Shown piece after piece: positions 1 through 13,312 of a stretch of 52,500 nt of DNA (positions are counted from its first letter, which is position 1; every line of letters starts with the position of its first letter). The stretch lies in contig NC_092579.1 of assembly GCF_037975245.1 (NCBI RefSeq), forward strand, positions 29,230,166 to 29,282,665, in the 5' to 3' direction. The notes under the pieces are model-generated. The model was not told the origin of the DNA. It did not search any database and saw only the letters and a list, made by a program, of their open reading frames with translations. Source of the DNA: Apostichopus japonicus (Eukaryota > Echinodermata > Holothuroidea > Aspidochirotida > Stichopodidae). The position numbers and the translations under genes were made by a program.

Positions 1-96
1 AATTTACCAAAACGAACGTATGACTTTGTGAAATAAACTTCTGTTACGAAACATGGGACCCGGCAACGGTTACATCACGGCATCGCTGTGCAGTGT

Positions 97-2061
<1,965 letters not shown>

Positions 2062-4327
2062 TAAGGAGAGGGATGAGATAGGGTTAGGGTGGGTGGGTAT
2101 ATATGAATGGTGTTGTAGAGAGGGATGAGATGGGATCAGGGGTGGGTGGGTACATATGAATGGTGTTGTAGAGAGGGATGAGATGGGGTTAGGGTGGATG
2201 GGTATATATGAATGGTGTTGTAGAGAGGGATGAGATGGGATCAGGGGTGGGTGGGTACATATGAATGGTGTTGTAGAGAGGGATGAGATGGGGTTAGGGT
2301 GGATGGGTATATATGAATGGTGTTGTAGAGAGGGATGAGATGGGGTTAGGGTGGATGGGTATATATGAATGGTGTTGTAGAGAGGGATGAGATGGGATCA
2401 GGGGTGGGTGGGTACATATGAATGGTGTTGTAGAGAGGGATGAGATGGGGTTAGGGTGGATGGGTATATATGAATGGTGTTGTAGAGAGGGATGAGATGG
2501 GGTTAGGGTGGATGGGTATATATGAATGGTGTTGTATAGAGAGGGATGAGATGGGATCAGGGGTGGGTGGGTTCATCTGAATGGTGTTGTAGAGAGGGAT
2601 GAGATGGGGTTAGGGTGGATGGGTATATATGAATGGTGTTGTAGAGAGGGATGAGATGGGGTTAGGGTGGATGGGTATATATGAATGGTGTTGTAGAGAG
2701 GGATGAGATGGGGTTAGGGTGGATGGGTATATATGAATGGTGTTGTATAGAGAGGGATGAGATGGGATCAGGGGTGGGTGGGTTCATCTGAATGGTGTTG
2801 TAGAGAGGGATGAGATGGGGTTAGGGTGGATGGGTATATATGAATGGTGTTGTATAGAGAGGGATGAGATGGGATCAGGGGTGGGTGGGTTCATCTGAAT
2901 GGTGTTGTAGAGAGGGATGAGATGGGGTTAGGGTGGATGGGTATATATGAATGGTGTTGTATAGAGAGGGATGAGATGGGATCAGGGGTGGGTGGGTTCA
3001 TCTGAATGGTGTTGTAGAGAGGGATGAGATGGGGTTAGGGGTGGATGGGTACATATGAATGGTGTTGTAGAGAGGGATGAGATGGGGTTAGGGGTGGATG
3101 GGTATATATGAATGGTGTTGTATAGAGAGGGATGAGATGGGATCAGGGGTGGGTGGGTTCATCTGAATGGTGTTGTAGAGAGGGATGAGATGGGGTTAGG
3201 GGTGGATGGGTACATATGAATGGTGTTGTAGAGAGGGATGAGATGGGGTTAGGGGTGGGTGGGTACATATGAATGGTGTTGTAGAGAGGGATGAGATGGG
3301 GTTAGGGTGGATGGGTATATATGAATGGTGTTGTATAGAGAGGGATGAGATGGGATCAGGGGTGGGTGGGTTCATCTGAATGGTGTTGTAGAGAGGGATG
3401 AGATGGGGTTAGGGGTGGATGGGTACATATGAATGGTGTTGTAGAGAGGGATGAGATGGGGGTAGGGGTGGATGGGTACATATGGATGTGGATGGGTATA
3501 TATGGATGGTGTTGTATAGAGAGGATGAGATGGGGTTAGGGGTGGATGGGTACATATGAATGGTGTTGTATAGAGAGGATGAGATGGGGTTAGGGGTGGA
3601 TGGGTACATATGAATAGTGTTGTATAGAGGGATGAGATGGGGTTAGGGTGGATGGGTATATATGAATGGTGTTGTATAGAGAGGGATGAGGTGGGATAAG
3701 GGGTGGGTGGGTTCATCTGAATGGTGTTGTAGAGAGGAATGAGATGGGGTTAGGGGTGGATGGGTACATATGAATGGTGTTGTAGAGAGGGATGATATGG
3801 GGTTAGGGGTGGGTGGGTATATATGAATGGTGTTGTAGAGAGGGATGAGGTGGGATAAGGGGTGGGTGGGTTCATCTGAATGGTGTTGTAGAGAGGGATG
3901 AGATGGGGTTAGGGGTGGATGGGTACATATGAATGGTGTTGTAGAGAGGGATGAGATGGGGTTAGGGGTGGATGGGTATATATGAATGGTGTTGTATAGA
4001 GAGGGATGAGGTGGGATAAGAGGTGGGTGGGTTCATCTGAATGGTGTTGTAGAGAGGGATGAGATGGGGTTAGGGGTGGATGGGTACATATGAATGGTGT
4101 TGTAGAGAGGGATGAGATGGGGGTAGGGGTGGATGGGTACATATGGATGTGGATGGGTATATATGGATGGTGTTGTATAGAGAGGATGAGATGGGGTTAG
4201 GGGTGGATGGGTACATATGAATAGTGTTGTATAGAGGGATGAGATGGGGTTAGGGGTGGATGGGTACATATGAAAAGTGTTGTATAGAGGGATGAGATGG
4301 GGTTAGGGGTGGATGGTATAGATGAAC
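2062..4327. repeat. 53-bp G-rich minisatellite, array 1
   Basis: About 43 tandem copies of a 52-55 bp unit. The common core on the plus strand is GAGAGGGATGAGATGGGG, then TTAGGG(G), then TGGATGGGTA, then TATGAATGGTGTTGTA. A second subtype carries GATGGGATCAGGGG followed by TGGGTGGGTTCATC and alternates with the first. A variant with a GGATGTGGATGGG insertion recurs about 660 bp apart (near 3480 and 4140), which shows block duplication within the array. Both ends are more degenerate than the middle. It lies about 1.5 kb downstream of the gene A stop codon. Confidence 0.97.
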
Positions 4328-5377
4328 ATATGTATCTAATGGTGTTGCAGAACTGTGCTCTAGCATGACGGTGATGTCATGTCTATACATGTAGGTTTAG
4401 TCATATTTTATTTTCAGTTTATTGTTCCCAGGAAGTTAAATTATATCCTCGAGAATTGACATCTTCAGTGCTGGAGGTGTATAATCGTGATTCTTCCAGC
4501 TGTATATCGTCATGAAATCATGTGATACCATTGACAGGGAGAGTCTGCTTACCTTTGACATTTAGAATTGTAGTAAACTTACGCTTTATTCTCAGAAAAT
4601 GACAAAGAAGTCACAACTGCTTAATTTAGACATTTTATTTAAAGGGGTACTCGCACTCTGTATAACTTCCACCATTTCTTGACTGTCAGCTTTTCCAAAC
4701 AAGAAAACAAAATGTTCCATAAACTATATAAAAATTAAACTATTTTTATACTTTGTATAATATATGCATGACATTTATATCGGCTTATCGCTTCTGTCCC
4801 AAAATAAAACCCCAGATAAACACTGATTTATAAATTCATGCAATAAATGTAAATGTGCTCGTTTGGCTTCATATGAACAACAGCTGGTGAACCTTCAATA
4901 CAATTTTTACTAGAAGAAAAAAAATATTTTTATCTAACAAAACACCATTTAACATTTTAAGTATTCATATAATTTATATATAACAAAAAATACATGCAAA
5001 ATGGAGTCATCACTTTGATGGCTCTTTGAGATGGCAACTCTTTGCGCCCATCGCGCCACTCTGGGTTACTCCACTTTAGAGCCATCCGGCAAGCTATCAA
5101 ACTTGATTTAGCAAATATAGTCAATAGTCATAAGCCAAATTGGCCCGTTGACCTCCCCGAAGATTATAAACAATCTTAGGTTTGTAACCTTTTATAATGT
5201 TAATCCGGTGCCTGCCATCTTCGAGTAGCTGGGCTGCAGAACGGCCGGACCAATTGGTTAAATTGTCAATCCATCGTAAATGCGGTCGGCCTGGCTTACG
5301 TTTGTAACCACAGGGTAGCCCTCAGAGTACAGCACATGTAAGGCAAATAGAAGTACCCAAATTGATATCCTTTTATG

Positions 5378-5474
5378 TTGAGGATGTTGAGCCAGATGAC
5401 AATTATAACCAATGCTAATGCCATCATATCTGCACTTTCAACTATATAGTACAACCATACATAGCTGCGTTACA
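5378..5474 (-). other. Conserved hydrophobic open segment, possible alternative 3' exon (A copy)
   Basis: On the minus strand, just after a TAACGCAG acceptor-like sequence, an open frame reads YVWLYYIVESAD, then MMALALVIIVIW, then LNILN. This would make one membrane-spanning helix. The same frame is open in the B copy (about 21859-21945) and the C copy (about 28038-28130) with conservative changes. In B and C it stops soon after the LKG residues. It could be an alternative terminal exon of the adjacent gene or chance openness in duplicated DNA. Hand-counted differences between A and B are mostly replacements, so conservation alone does not prove coding. Confidence 0.2.
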
Positions 5475-5681
5475 ATTCGCAAGTAATTTGAATCACTGAA
5501 GTGAGATTGTTATGGCAATCATTTCAAACCATCCACTTTTTATGGTTGCTTCTATCGTAAACCATGATCATGTGCATCAAAATAAAATAAAATGAAATAA
5601 AAAAAATCAGGCGCGGAGTCAAGGGATATTGGTGTGGGGATGTGCATCTCCCTTTTCAGCTTCACACAAATTTGAAAAGTA

Positions 5682-5687
5682 TTTATT
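5682..5687 (-). terminator. Candidate poly(A) signal of gene A
   Basis: AATAAA lies on the minus strand about 180 nt after the gene A stop codon. The matching positions in B and C read AATAAC, so those copies must use another signal. Weak evidence on its own. Confidence 0.35.
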
Positions 5688-5866
5688 CCCATAACTTTAC
5701 TTTTTCAGGCGGGGTGAGGGCGGTTGGGTGGGGTGATACTCCCAGATCTCCTACATGTCGGCATGTTGGACACCAGGACCACCCCCCTTATTTGTAGAAA
5801 CCTGGATCCGTCCTTGAAAATCATTTACATATAGCATCGACAACTGTTCTGTATATAAACCTAAAC

Positions 5867-6308
5867 CTATGCCTTTTCTACTGTTGTCATTTTCAACTGA
5901 TCGACTGGGTCGACATCAAGTGGATCCACCTGACATCGTCTGCTAGATACTACCACTTTAACAGCACACATAATTGTAGCAGTGCATAGCAGAGCGATAG
6001 CGAAGACCATATGAGGACGGTCCTCCTCAAAGTTGTTTACTATTATAGCTATCAATGCCCACATCACGGTAGGATACGTTGTAAACGTATAGCGAGTGTA
6101 TTTATCAAATATTATTAGGTCAAAAATAAAGTACAAGATGAGTTCCAACGATAAAATAGATAAAGAAAAACAACAAGCTGCCGCCTGCTCCCAGCCGGAG
6201 AGATGGACCAGTACAATTGTAAATCCTAGCAGACTAGCTACAGTACACCAGGATGCGTATAAGGCGACGCCATTTTGGACCAGAATGCGTAAGCATAACA
6301 AATTCCAT
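5867..6308 (-). CDS. Gene A coding exon 3 (residues 161-307)
   Basis: It begins after a TTTCTTTACAG acceptor. The first base completes an AG-A arginine codon, giving R-W-N-L-L. It encodes the last four hydrophobic segments and the acidic tail ending VEKA, then TAG at 5869-5867. Confidence 0.85.
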
Positions 6309-9300
6309 CTGTAAAGAAAAAATCGTAGAAGACAGATTCGTTGATGATATAGCAGGAATATACTTAGTAACCATGTGATAAATTATGACGTATGTGACGT
6401 CACAGTAGCAGATCTGGCACCTACCGTTTACTCCATTGCATCAAATTCACTTTGTGAAATTTCGATCCCTAACGCGTATATGTGTATATTAAATTCAGCT
6501 TGTTGTATAGGCACATCGCAATGACTTTACAATATGGCGTTTTTTCAAGTAAACACATGTCAATAGATGAGGGTTTATTAGTATCAGAGGGGAAGAGGGA
6601 AAATATCTGTAAGGCATGGTTGTAAGCCCTTATGTTAGATTTACCTTTGTGTTTTCGCAAGCTCCACTGTGTACTTCTTAACCGGTATATAATAACAGAT
6701 CATGACGATGTAAAGTGTAACTTGAAGTCCAATGAGACACACTAAGGACCAAATCTGAGCGTCAGCCGCGAAGGCGAACAACCATCCGATGCTGATAGCC
6801 AGATTCAGAGTATACACGGAGAGGAATCCGTAGTTGATGACGGGTGGGTTGAGGTAAACGGGACCGTCAGAATTCGTTTTGAATATGCATACGATGACGT
6901 AAACAATCCAGCACGCCATCCACAGATAGATTGGTCCCCAAATAGCGAAAGCCCAAGGTGCTGGATTGATTTCTGTTAAGAATGTCCTGTTCTCGGCTGA
7001 AAGATATAGCATAAACATTGTGTTGTTATGAGGTAATAGCACGTTTTGATTAAGAAATGTACACACACAACAAATATGAACTGATGGCATCTTTGGTACG
7101 GGGAGGGGAGGAGGGGAGGGGGAGGGATGGAAATTTGATGAAGCTGTTTGCAAAGCTCAAATTTTGTAACAAATGCATATGGGGGGAAAAGCCTCACAAT
7201 TTAGATGCTAAAAATAAAAAAAAAAATAAAAAAAACTTGATGCCCTGATTCTGGGTATTTAACTTCTTTTCATGGACAGATCCTCTTGAAATGTGTCCAC
7301 CTATATAAGCGATGGTGATATCGAATGTGGTGCACAACACAAACAACCCGATTTCAAAGATCACTGTATTTGTCATTTTATCAACCAAATCACCCCAGAC
7401 GTTAACAACTTATATCGAATGTCTGCAAACAGTCATGACAACAGTGTTTGTATAGGACTAAAAAGTTTTCTGGTTTGCATTTAATGAATTGTTTATTTCG
7501 TTCATTTTGATTTTCAGAGGATAGTCTATTAATGTGTAAATATGGCTATCCTATTTTACCTCCTTAACAAACAAAATGGTCTCGTTATGTTTGTTAATCG
7601 ACACAGTCCATAACTGTAATTACTGTGACACGCCCTATACCTAATATCAAACAGGATCTCTGTGTTAGATAATGTTATCTTCAACTTATCTCCCTTTTTC
7701 TTTTTTCTTTTTTTTATTCAAAGCGCTGGTATGCGAAAAAAAACAAGCAGCAAACATTTACGCCCACTTAAAGTAAACACTGATTTCGATATAATTATCT
7801 TGCTAATCCGAGGCTTCTCTTTAGCTAAATCGTACCACCTGCCCTAGCAACGCGCCATCTTGTTTGTTTGTTCGATGGCATTGTTATAACCACTAAAGAC
7901 ATTGCAGTGGAATGCGTGTTTATACAATAAAAAAAGGCAGCATCAATATCCACCAATTATGGAATATTCTGACCTTGTTCGCGCTCTATTGCTTCCCCTG
8001 TTATACCCACCAATTCATATTGATTAGTATAACTTGCACAGACTATATTTTGTACAAGCCAAATCAAGTTGTACTAGTACTGGAATTTTCTGTAATAAGA
8101 TGAAACTTGTATATATACTTAAACGAACAATGCGTAGTATTTTCCGGGTCATTAAGCAATCGAACTGAAACTTAACGAACCATATGCGCAGTTTGACTGC
8201 CGCGAAATTATGACTAAAACAGGCCATTTCTAACAAGATTAGAACTGCTGGTACTTATTACACAACAATTTAATATCATAGGCCTATACATTCCTATAAT
8301 CGGCCTTTGTCTTGCTGTAAACTCCCGCCAACGCATCGATCGTTAAAGATTTTTCATCGGCAAAGTTGATACTCATAACCCGATGGACAAATGTTTTTAA
8401 CGACAAACATACACATACAGAAGGGTATAATGAGTTATAGCAAAAAACTTGTTACAAGAAATAGACAAAGATGAAAGTGACGCCATGTGTAATTAACCTT
8501 TCATGCGTCTTGAACGGGAACCAAGAAAGCGGTACTTGAATCTATCGATTTCGATTTCGATTTTGTTATGAAATGAAAATCTCTTCCAATTTCAGCTTGA
8601 ACAAACAATTATATATCTCTCTCTCTCTATTTTTGTATTATGTATAAGAGCTATGATATATTACACCATATCGGAGAATATTTATATGGCGGGGTAAATG
8701 ACATGTAAATAAGCGTCTTTTGGGAATACTTTATGGATTTTAAAATATATAAAAACAATTGTAACCATATAATGCAGATTTCTATTTGCAAATATTATGG
8801 AATAGAGAATATATTATTTCAAAAGAATTATTGACAAATTTCTGTTGAATGTATGAAGTTAATTCTCCATGCATGGTGAGATGTACTGAATCATATGTTC
8901 AACATGGTGACAGTATAATGGTGATAGTGTGAAAATAGGGACCATTGAAGGTGTTGTCATTTTAGAAAATCTTTGGTTAAATCTTGATATTACTCCGAGC
9001 GAGCGCAGAAGGAAGGGATTGGATTTAGTCTTCTAGCTCAAAATCTAAACGGTGATATGGCAGGTCAAGACCTCAGCTATCATGTGGTGGACAGGATATG
9101 CCAGTTGAAACTTCTATATTTGCTTTTGTATTTCTCAAAAGTGAAGAGTTTAGTGTGAAAGTCAATGGAACTATTTCTTGTGGTACGACACTTTATATAG
9201 AGAGAGGGTAAACTTTTTCATATCGGTGAATATATAAGTTGAGGTCTTTATATATTATGCAATGTTTGTGCCTTTTCTATTGTACCTCTTTGTGACGAAA

Positions 9301-9825
9301 CATATTAATCCACTGTTTGGGAACGTTGCAACTAGTGAGAACTATAGCACGCCATTAATGTCACAACAAAAACAGACAACATCCATGTTAAAATGTTAGC
9401 GCTATAAATGCCTATATATTACTGTTGATAATGTCATCTTTAAGACAATTTTATTACCCGTGAGTTTCGGTTCCGATTACTTCTAAACTTAATTCCGCCA
9501 CAAAATGACAGCTTGTTTAAATTAAATCGCGGGTCTCGGAGATAAACAAAAAACTTCGAGTTTTAACTTATAGGCCTATATAGAGAACAGACATCGAAGG
9601 AATGGCAAGGGTTTATCTGAAAGATATTAATAATATCATAAAAGTGAACTCATGTATAGATTTAAAGTTTGCAAGATTTGTGACTTGTCTATTACCGACT
9701 GAACCATCTTCTACGGATCCACCGGCTTGAGTTACAGCATTCGATACCATCGTCAAAATGAATACTAACACAACAGCTATTATTAGGACGATGAATATCG
9801 GGTCGTGTTTATGCTTGGCCGCCAT
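5867..9825 (-). CDS. Gene A: TspO/tryptophan-rich-sensory-like multi-pass membrane protein (3 coding exons)
   Basis: The coding exons are 9825-9696, 6996-6645 and 6308-5867 (130, 352 and 442 nt). They join to 924 nt and 307 residues plus a TAG stop, with introns in phase 1 and phase 2 and all GT-AG. Hydrophobic segments lie near residues 10-33, 60-82, 97-120, 125-147, 174-197, 203-228, 238-251 and 260-281. The tail is basic, then acidic (RRCQVDPLDVDP). Motifs seen: N-R-T sequon at 46-48, PAPWAFAIWGPIY at 55-67, YASWCTVAS at 178-186, and DKYTRYTFTTYP at 229-240. The IWG-P-IY motif and the W-x-TVA helix resemble long bacterial tryptophan-rich sensory / TspO-MBR-like proteins (family knowledge from memory). 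Its ligand and role are unknown to me. Positive-inside logic puts both termini in the cytosol and the sequon in the lumen or outside. It is the best-preserved of the tandem copies. Intron 1 is 2.7 kb and intron 2 is 336 bp. Confidence 0.85.
6645..6996 (-). CDS. Gene A coding exon 2 (residues 44-160)
   Basis: The acceptor is ATCTTTCAG and the donor AAAG|GTAAAT. It encodes the N-R-T sequon, the signature PAPWAFAIWGPIY and three membrane segments. A 55-bp stretch at 6747-6801 is almost identical to gene D exon 2 (see findings). Confidence 0.88.
8065..9225. other. Insertion specific to the gene A copy
   Basis: In B and C the flanking sequences (CACATGTCAAATCA... and ...ATGCAATGTTTGTGCC) lie close together. 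In A about 1.15 kb separates them. The extra DNA has no recognisable ORF, terminal inverted repeat or poly(A) tail. It may be an insertion in A or a deletion in the ancestor of B and C. Confidence 0.4.
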
Positions 9826-9836
9826 TTTTGTTTATC
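9696..9836 (-). CDS. Gene A first coding exon (residues 1-43) with 11 nt of 5' UTR
   Basis: The ATG is at 9825-9823, 11 nt after a TATCTCCACAG acceptor that ends at 9837. The exon therefore starts at 9836 and an upstream non-coding exon must exist. The donor at 9696 reads G|GTAATA. It encodes MAAKHKHDP and a single helix FIVLIIAVVLVFILTMV, then a polar TQAGGS stretch. The same acceptor-to-ATG spacing is seen in B, C and D, which supports the start choice. Confidence 0.8.
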
Positions 9837-10381
9837 CTGTGGAGATAACCAAAAAAAGCGAAATACATAACGAAAAATGACATGTGATAATAAATGTTTA
9901 CGTGGGCGAGATTGCAAATCGGAAAACATCAAAATGTGTTAACTTTTCATGTTATATGAGAACATTCGCTATAGTGAGAGAACCTTATATAACAATGTGA
10001 AATAAGACGGTAAATTTTTCTGTCTTCGATCACATCGGACGAATTAAAGGTGGGGACGATTTTTTAAAGTTTAACTTCGTGTGTCACCTAACCACTGTTC
10101 CTATATCCTCCACCCCACCCCACCCAACCCCCCCCCACACACACCCATTTCTTCTTCTTTCCAAAATTTTAGGTAGCCCACCTTCAATTCACTCTTAGTC
10201 TTGCTGTATTACGTGGAAATGTTGCCATTTCTTAACGGAACTAACTTTAAAAAAAAAAAGTTAATGAGTCTAAAATATTACTCGTGATATTTTTCACTCC
10301 ATTAGGGCAAAGAGGACATTCAATGGAAGTGCCTGAAATAGAGTCTTAACGTTATTGCGGTATAACAAACCGCCAAGTCTA

Positions 10382-10413
10382 ACCAGGGGAGCGGGAAGAC
10401 GGCTCCCTGGTTA
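10382..10413. other. Short hairpin in the 5' UTR intron of gene A
   Basis: AACCAGGGGAGC, a 9-base loop, then GCTCCCTGGTT can pair as an 11-bp stem with one bulged G. The B (25379 on) and C (31750 on) copies keep the left arm but have mismatches in the right arm, so pairing is not conserved. Confidence 0.3.
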
Positions 10414-11240
10414 AACACATTGAAAGGAATCGGTACCTAATGGTAACCACCGTGCCCCCCTCCCCCTGCAATATAAAGTCTAGAATGGTAAAATAATGGT
10501 CACTAATATTCCAACTTCAATAAATAAAAAAATCTGTCACCTTTGGAGCGCCCATTGGCCTCACTCGGGACAACTTTTTAGAAATATTATGTAGAACAAA
10601 GGCCACCAAAAAAGAAATCAATATTGGTTAACGGAAAGGAGAATTTCTCTTGAAATTCCCAGCCCGCCGGTTTCTGGGCTGTGTCGAATGGAAATTGAGC
10701 TGTATTCCACCGTAACACCACAGAGAGTGTTACTCCTGCAGGTTTTAACTGCTGCCAAAGTTACACGATGTAATAAAATAATTACTCCATGGTTATACCA
10801 GCCATCAGGTATCCATATCAACAGCCAAAAATAATTATCCCTCACCCCCCCCCCCCCCCGGTCTGACAGCTAGGCTGACAGTTAATAGCATGGGCACACT
10901 ATAAACGGTTTATTTAGGACTTGCAATTCTCGGGGCTCGAATTCTGTTTTATCCAAAAACCTTCTTGCTCTTTCAAAACTATAGTTTTACAAAGAGAGAA
11001 ATATCTTTGACCAAACTGCTTATCTATATATACTGCAAAACTCCCTTATAAGGTAGTGTTTTAATCGTAAGAGACACCCCCCCCCCGGGGGAGGGTTCCG
11101 ATCCATCTAATTTAGAATTCATTATTTCAGTAATATTTACATATCCTATATGATATATGATACTATATATGGAGCCAGAAACTAGTTTAGATACTATAAT
11201 TATTTTTTAATTTATTTATTTACTAATTAGTCTAACTTAC

Positions 11241-11667
11241 CGTGGTGGTGTTCTTGTCTGCCAGAATTCACACTTGGTTCGACGTTGGATGGATAGAGAA
11301 TAAACCGTTACGTATAGATTTTCCTATATACTGTACCTCGCTATCTCTATGTAGACCTTTCACTCTGTTTAAATTTTGTTGGATGAGTGAGTTCCAAAAC
11401 ACCAAGCTTTCACGTCACAATACTTTTGTCGACCTTTGGATTCACAAATACACAATGGACTATTTTTTTTATATTGTGGCATCATTGCACATGCTTAAGA
11501 ACGTGAGTGAATACCCTTTGAATAACACACACACCAACACCAACGTGTGAATCAGATAGACATGGTTCCGGGCCCCGGGATTATAAAACTTATGCAAACG
11601 CAACTTATGTAACAACGTAAACAACAAAGGGTTACTGTGTAAAGGACTAACGGCTAGAGGTGTAACT
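11241..11667 (-). other. Putative 5' UTR exon of gene A
   Basis: A perfect donor, CACG|GTAAGTTAGA, ends this exon at 11241. It is conserved at 26200 (B) and 32585 (C). The coding exon 1.4 kb downstream begins with an acceptor just before the ATG, so a non-coding first exon is required and this is the best candidate. The 5' limit is set about 30 nt downstream of the TATA box and is approximate. The sequence upstream of the donor is less conserved between copies than the donor itself. Confidence 0.5.
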
Positions 11668-11696
11668 CGATTGTCTGGTGTGATAGTGAGCGAGGG

Positions 11697-11702
11697 TTTA
11701 TA
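11697..11702 (-). promoter_or_regulatory. Candidate TATA box of gene A
   Basis: CCTTTATAAACCCTCGCTCAC on the minus strand contains TATAAA. The element and its flanks are nearly unchanged in B (26605-26610) and C (32988-32993). It sits upstream of the putative 5' UTR exon in the correct orientation. Confidence 0.45.
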
Positions 11703-12230
11703 AAGGCCATTGAAATTTATTGAGTCATCTGTTCTAGGGTGCATTTTCCTTCTTTCGTAACTTTGTAAGTTTTTATTATCACGTTATCTGCTCAATTAAA
11801 AGTACACTTTCCACGTGATATGGTAAGGGAGATGTTACCAATCGCGAACCGTAGTTAAATTTGGTGAGATATAGTGGAATTTCGTTGTATGTCATATGCT
11901 GCGATAGTGAGGCCTTAACTGAGGGCGGTTTCACGCGAGGGTTTCCAAATTACAACTATATGTTCAAGTTGCCCAATGTCCTTGAAAGTGGATGAACTTA
12001 TCTGATGTTTGACACATTAAAAATGCAACTACCACCCTCGCATATGCACAATCAATTTCACCTTGCATATAACTATACCAAACAATTTTTCTTCTTACAA
12101 AAATGAAAAAAAATGTACTTGTTGAGTTATCGGTGATTGACATTGGGTCTGTATATTTTATTTTGAAGAAACTCACGGTGATTTGGTTTATTATCTCTCC
12201 TTAACGAGCAAACCGTTTCTAACAACAGCA

Positions 12231-12254
12231 TGACGTCACCAAATTAGGCGTGGC
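12231..12254. promoter_or_regulatory. CRE plus GGCGTGGC module upstream of gene A
   Basis: The palindrome TGACGTCA (the full CREB/ATF consensus) is followed 8 bp later by GGCGTGGC (Sp/KLF-type box). The pair is conserved with the same spacing at 26993 and 33376, upstream of B and C. It lies about 0.5 kb upstream of the TATA candidate. Function is inferred from consensus and copy conservation only. Confidence 0.4.
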
Positions 12255-13312
12255 CTATATAGTTGTGGGTGTGTTACTCTACATGCACCCACATCAGAAT
12301 TTGGAAAGTAAATCAAGCAAGTTTGAACAATTTATCATCATCATCATTAGGATTCCAACTCACAGTGTGGACATTCAAGCAAAAACATATAGTCATGAAC
12401 CAATTAAATGACTTGTTCGTCAAGCCGAGAACCATTTTATAACCTTCACAAGTTTCAATATATTCAGAGTCTTCAGGAAATTAAACAGAGAGAGAGAATA
12501 GAAGAGAAAAATAAAACACAGCATACGAATATCTCTGATTCCATGACTAAGTGATTAATATTTCTTGTATTTTGCACGTCATCATGCATTTTATATATAT
12601 ATTTGAAAGTAAAAAAAAATTGCCATAAATGGGTAAAATGAAAATAAGTAAATATTAATTGCTTCTTTTAATGGATGAGCGAGAATTTCTCTTTTCTCGA
12701 AAAGTTACCTCACCGACGGTGTCACTTGTTACGGTATTGTTTGCTTGTGTTAGCAAGTAATTAAGGCTACGGGCAATGTGTATCAGCCGTAAGGCATATT
12801 ATAGAGAAAAAACTACCTCCTCTGAAAATACAACAACGCAGAATCTCATTTCAGCGGGTATTCATAAACATCTTCAATATCTATTATAATAAATAATAAC
12901 CACAGGCGTAAGGTTATTTTTTATTGTATCATACTTTTGTGTGTGTAAAATTATTTGTCGCGAAATTGATGAAAATTTTGATCAAACGAGTTTTTTTACT
13001 TTCGGCCTGTTCAACGACAGATGTACAGTGCACTGCACTGTATGCGTCACAGGGAGTGCAACGAAGATCAGGACACATGTTTCTGCTATGTGTTGTTAAG
13101 TATGCACGACTTCTAGGCCTAACATTTTAAAAACTGAGGTCTATATAGCTTTCTCTTTATATCCTTTTTTTTGCTCGTTTTTTTCTTCATTTATTTGATG
13201 TCACTTCTGTCACTAGCAATAAAAATTGAAATAAAAGGTTTTTGTTTAATAAATTCAATAATATGTATATATGATGTGACGAATTTTCGATCCGCAAAAC
13301 ACATAGTTTCTA

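Larger units (their letters stand above)
4328..5866. other. 3' flank of gene A
   Basis: This region is homologous to 21046-22346 and 27378-28539, the 3' flanks of B and C. It holds a candidate poly(A) signal at 5682-5687. It also holds a conserved hydrophobic open segment near 5380-5480 (minus strand), described separately. About 200 bases around 5110-5360 are absent from the B and C copies. No other coding potential is seen. Confidence 0.55.

Noticed and set aside
2062-4327. Pro/Ser/Thr-rich minus-strand ORFs (MYPSTPNPISSL-type) in array 1
   Set aside because: They are translations of the 53-bp satellite, which happens to lack minus-strand stops. Units do not keep one frame and there is no promoter, splice or domain context.
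2062-4327. Interstitial telomere, because of GGGGTTAGGGG in every unit
   Set aside because: Only one TTAGGG-like word occurs per 53 bp. It is not a hexamer tandem array.
10920-10945. tRNA-like GGCTCGAATTC words in the three units
   Set aside because: No acceptor stem, anticodon arm or B-box spacing could be found around them.
12924-13130. Small Cys-containing plus-strand ORF
   Set aside because: The paralogous copy near 34080-34300 does not keep the frame, so it is not a conserved gene.
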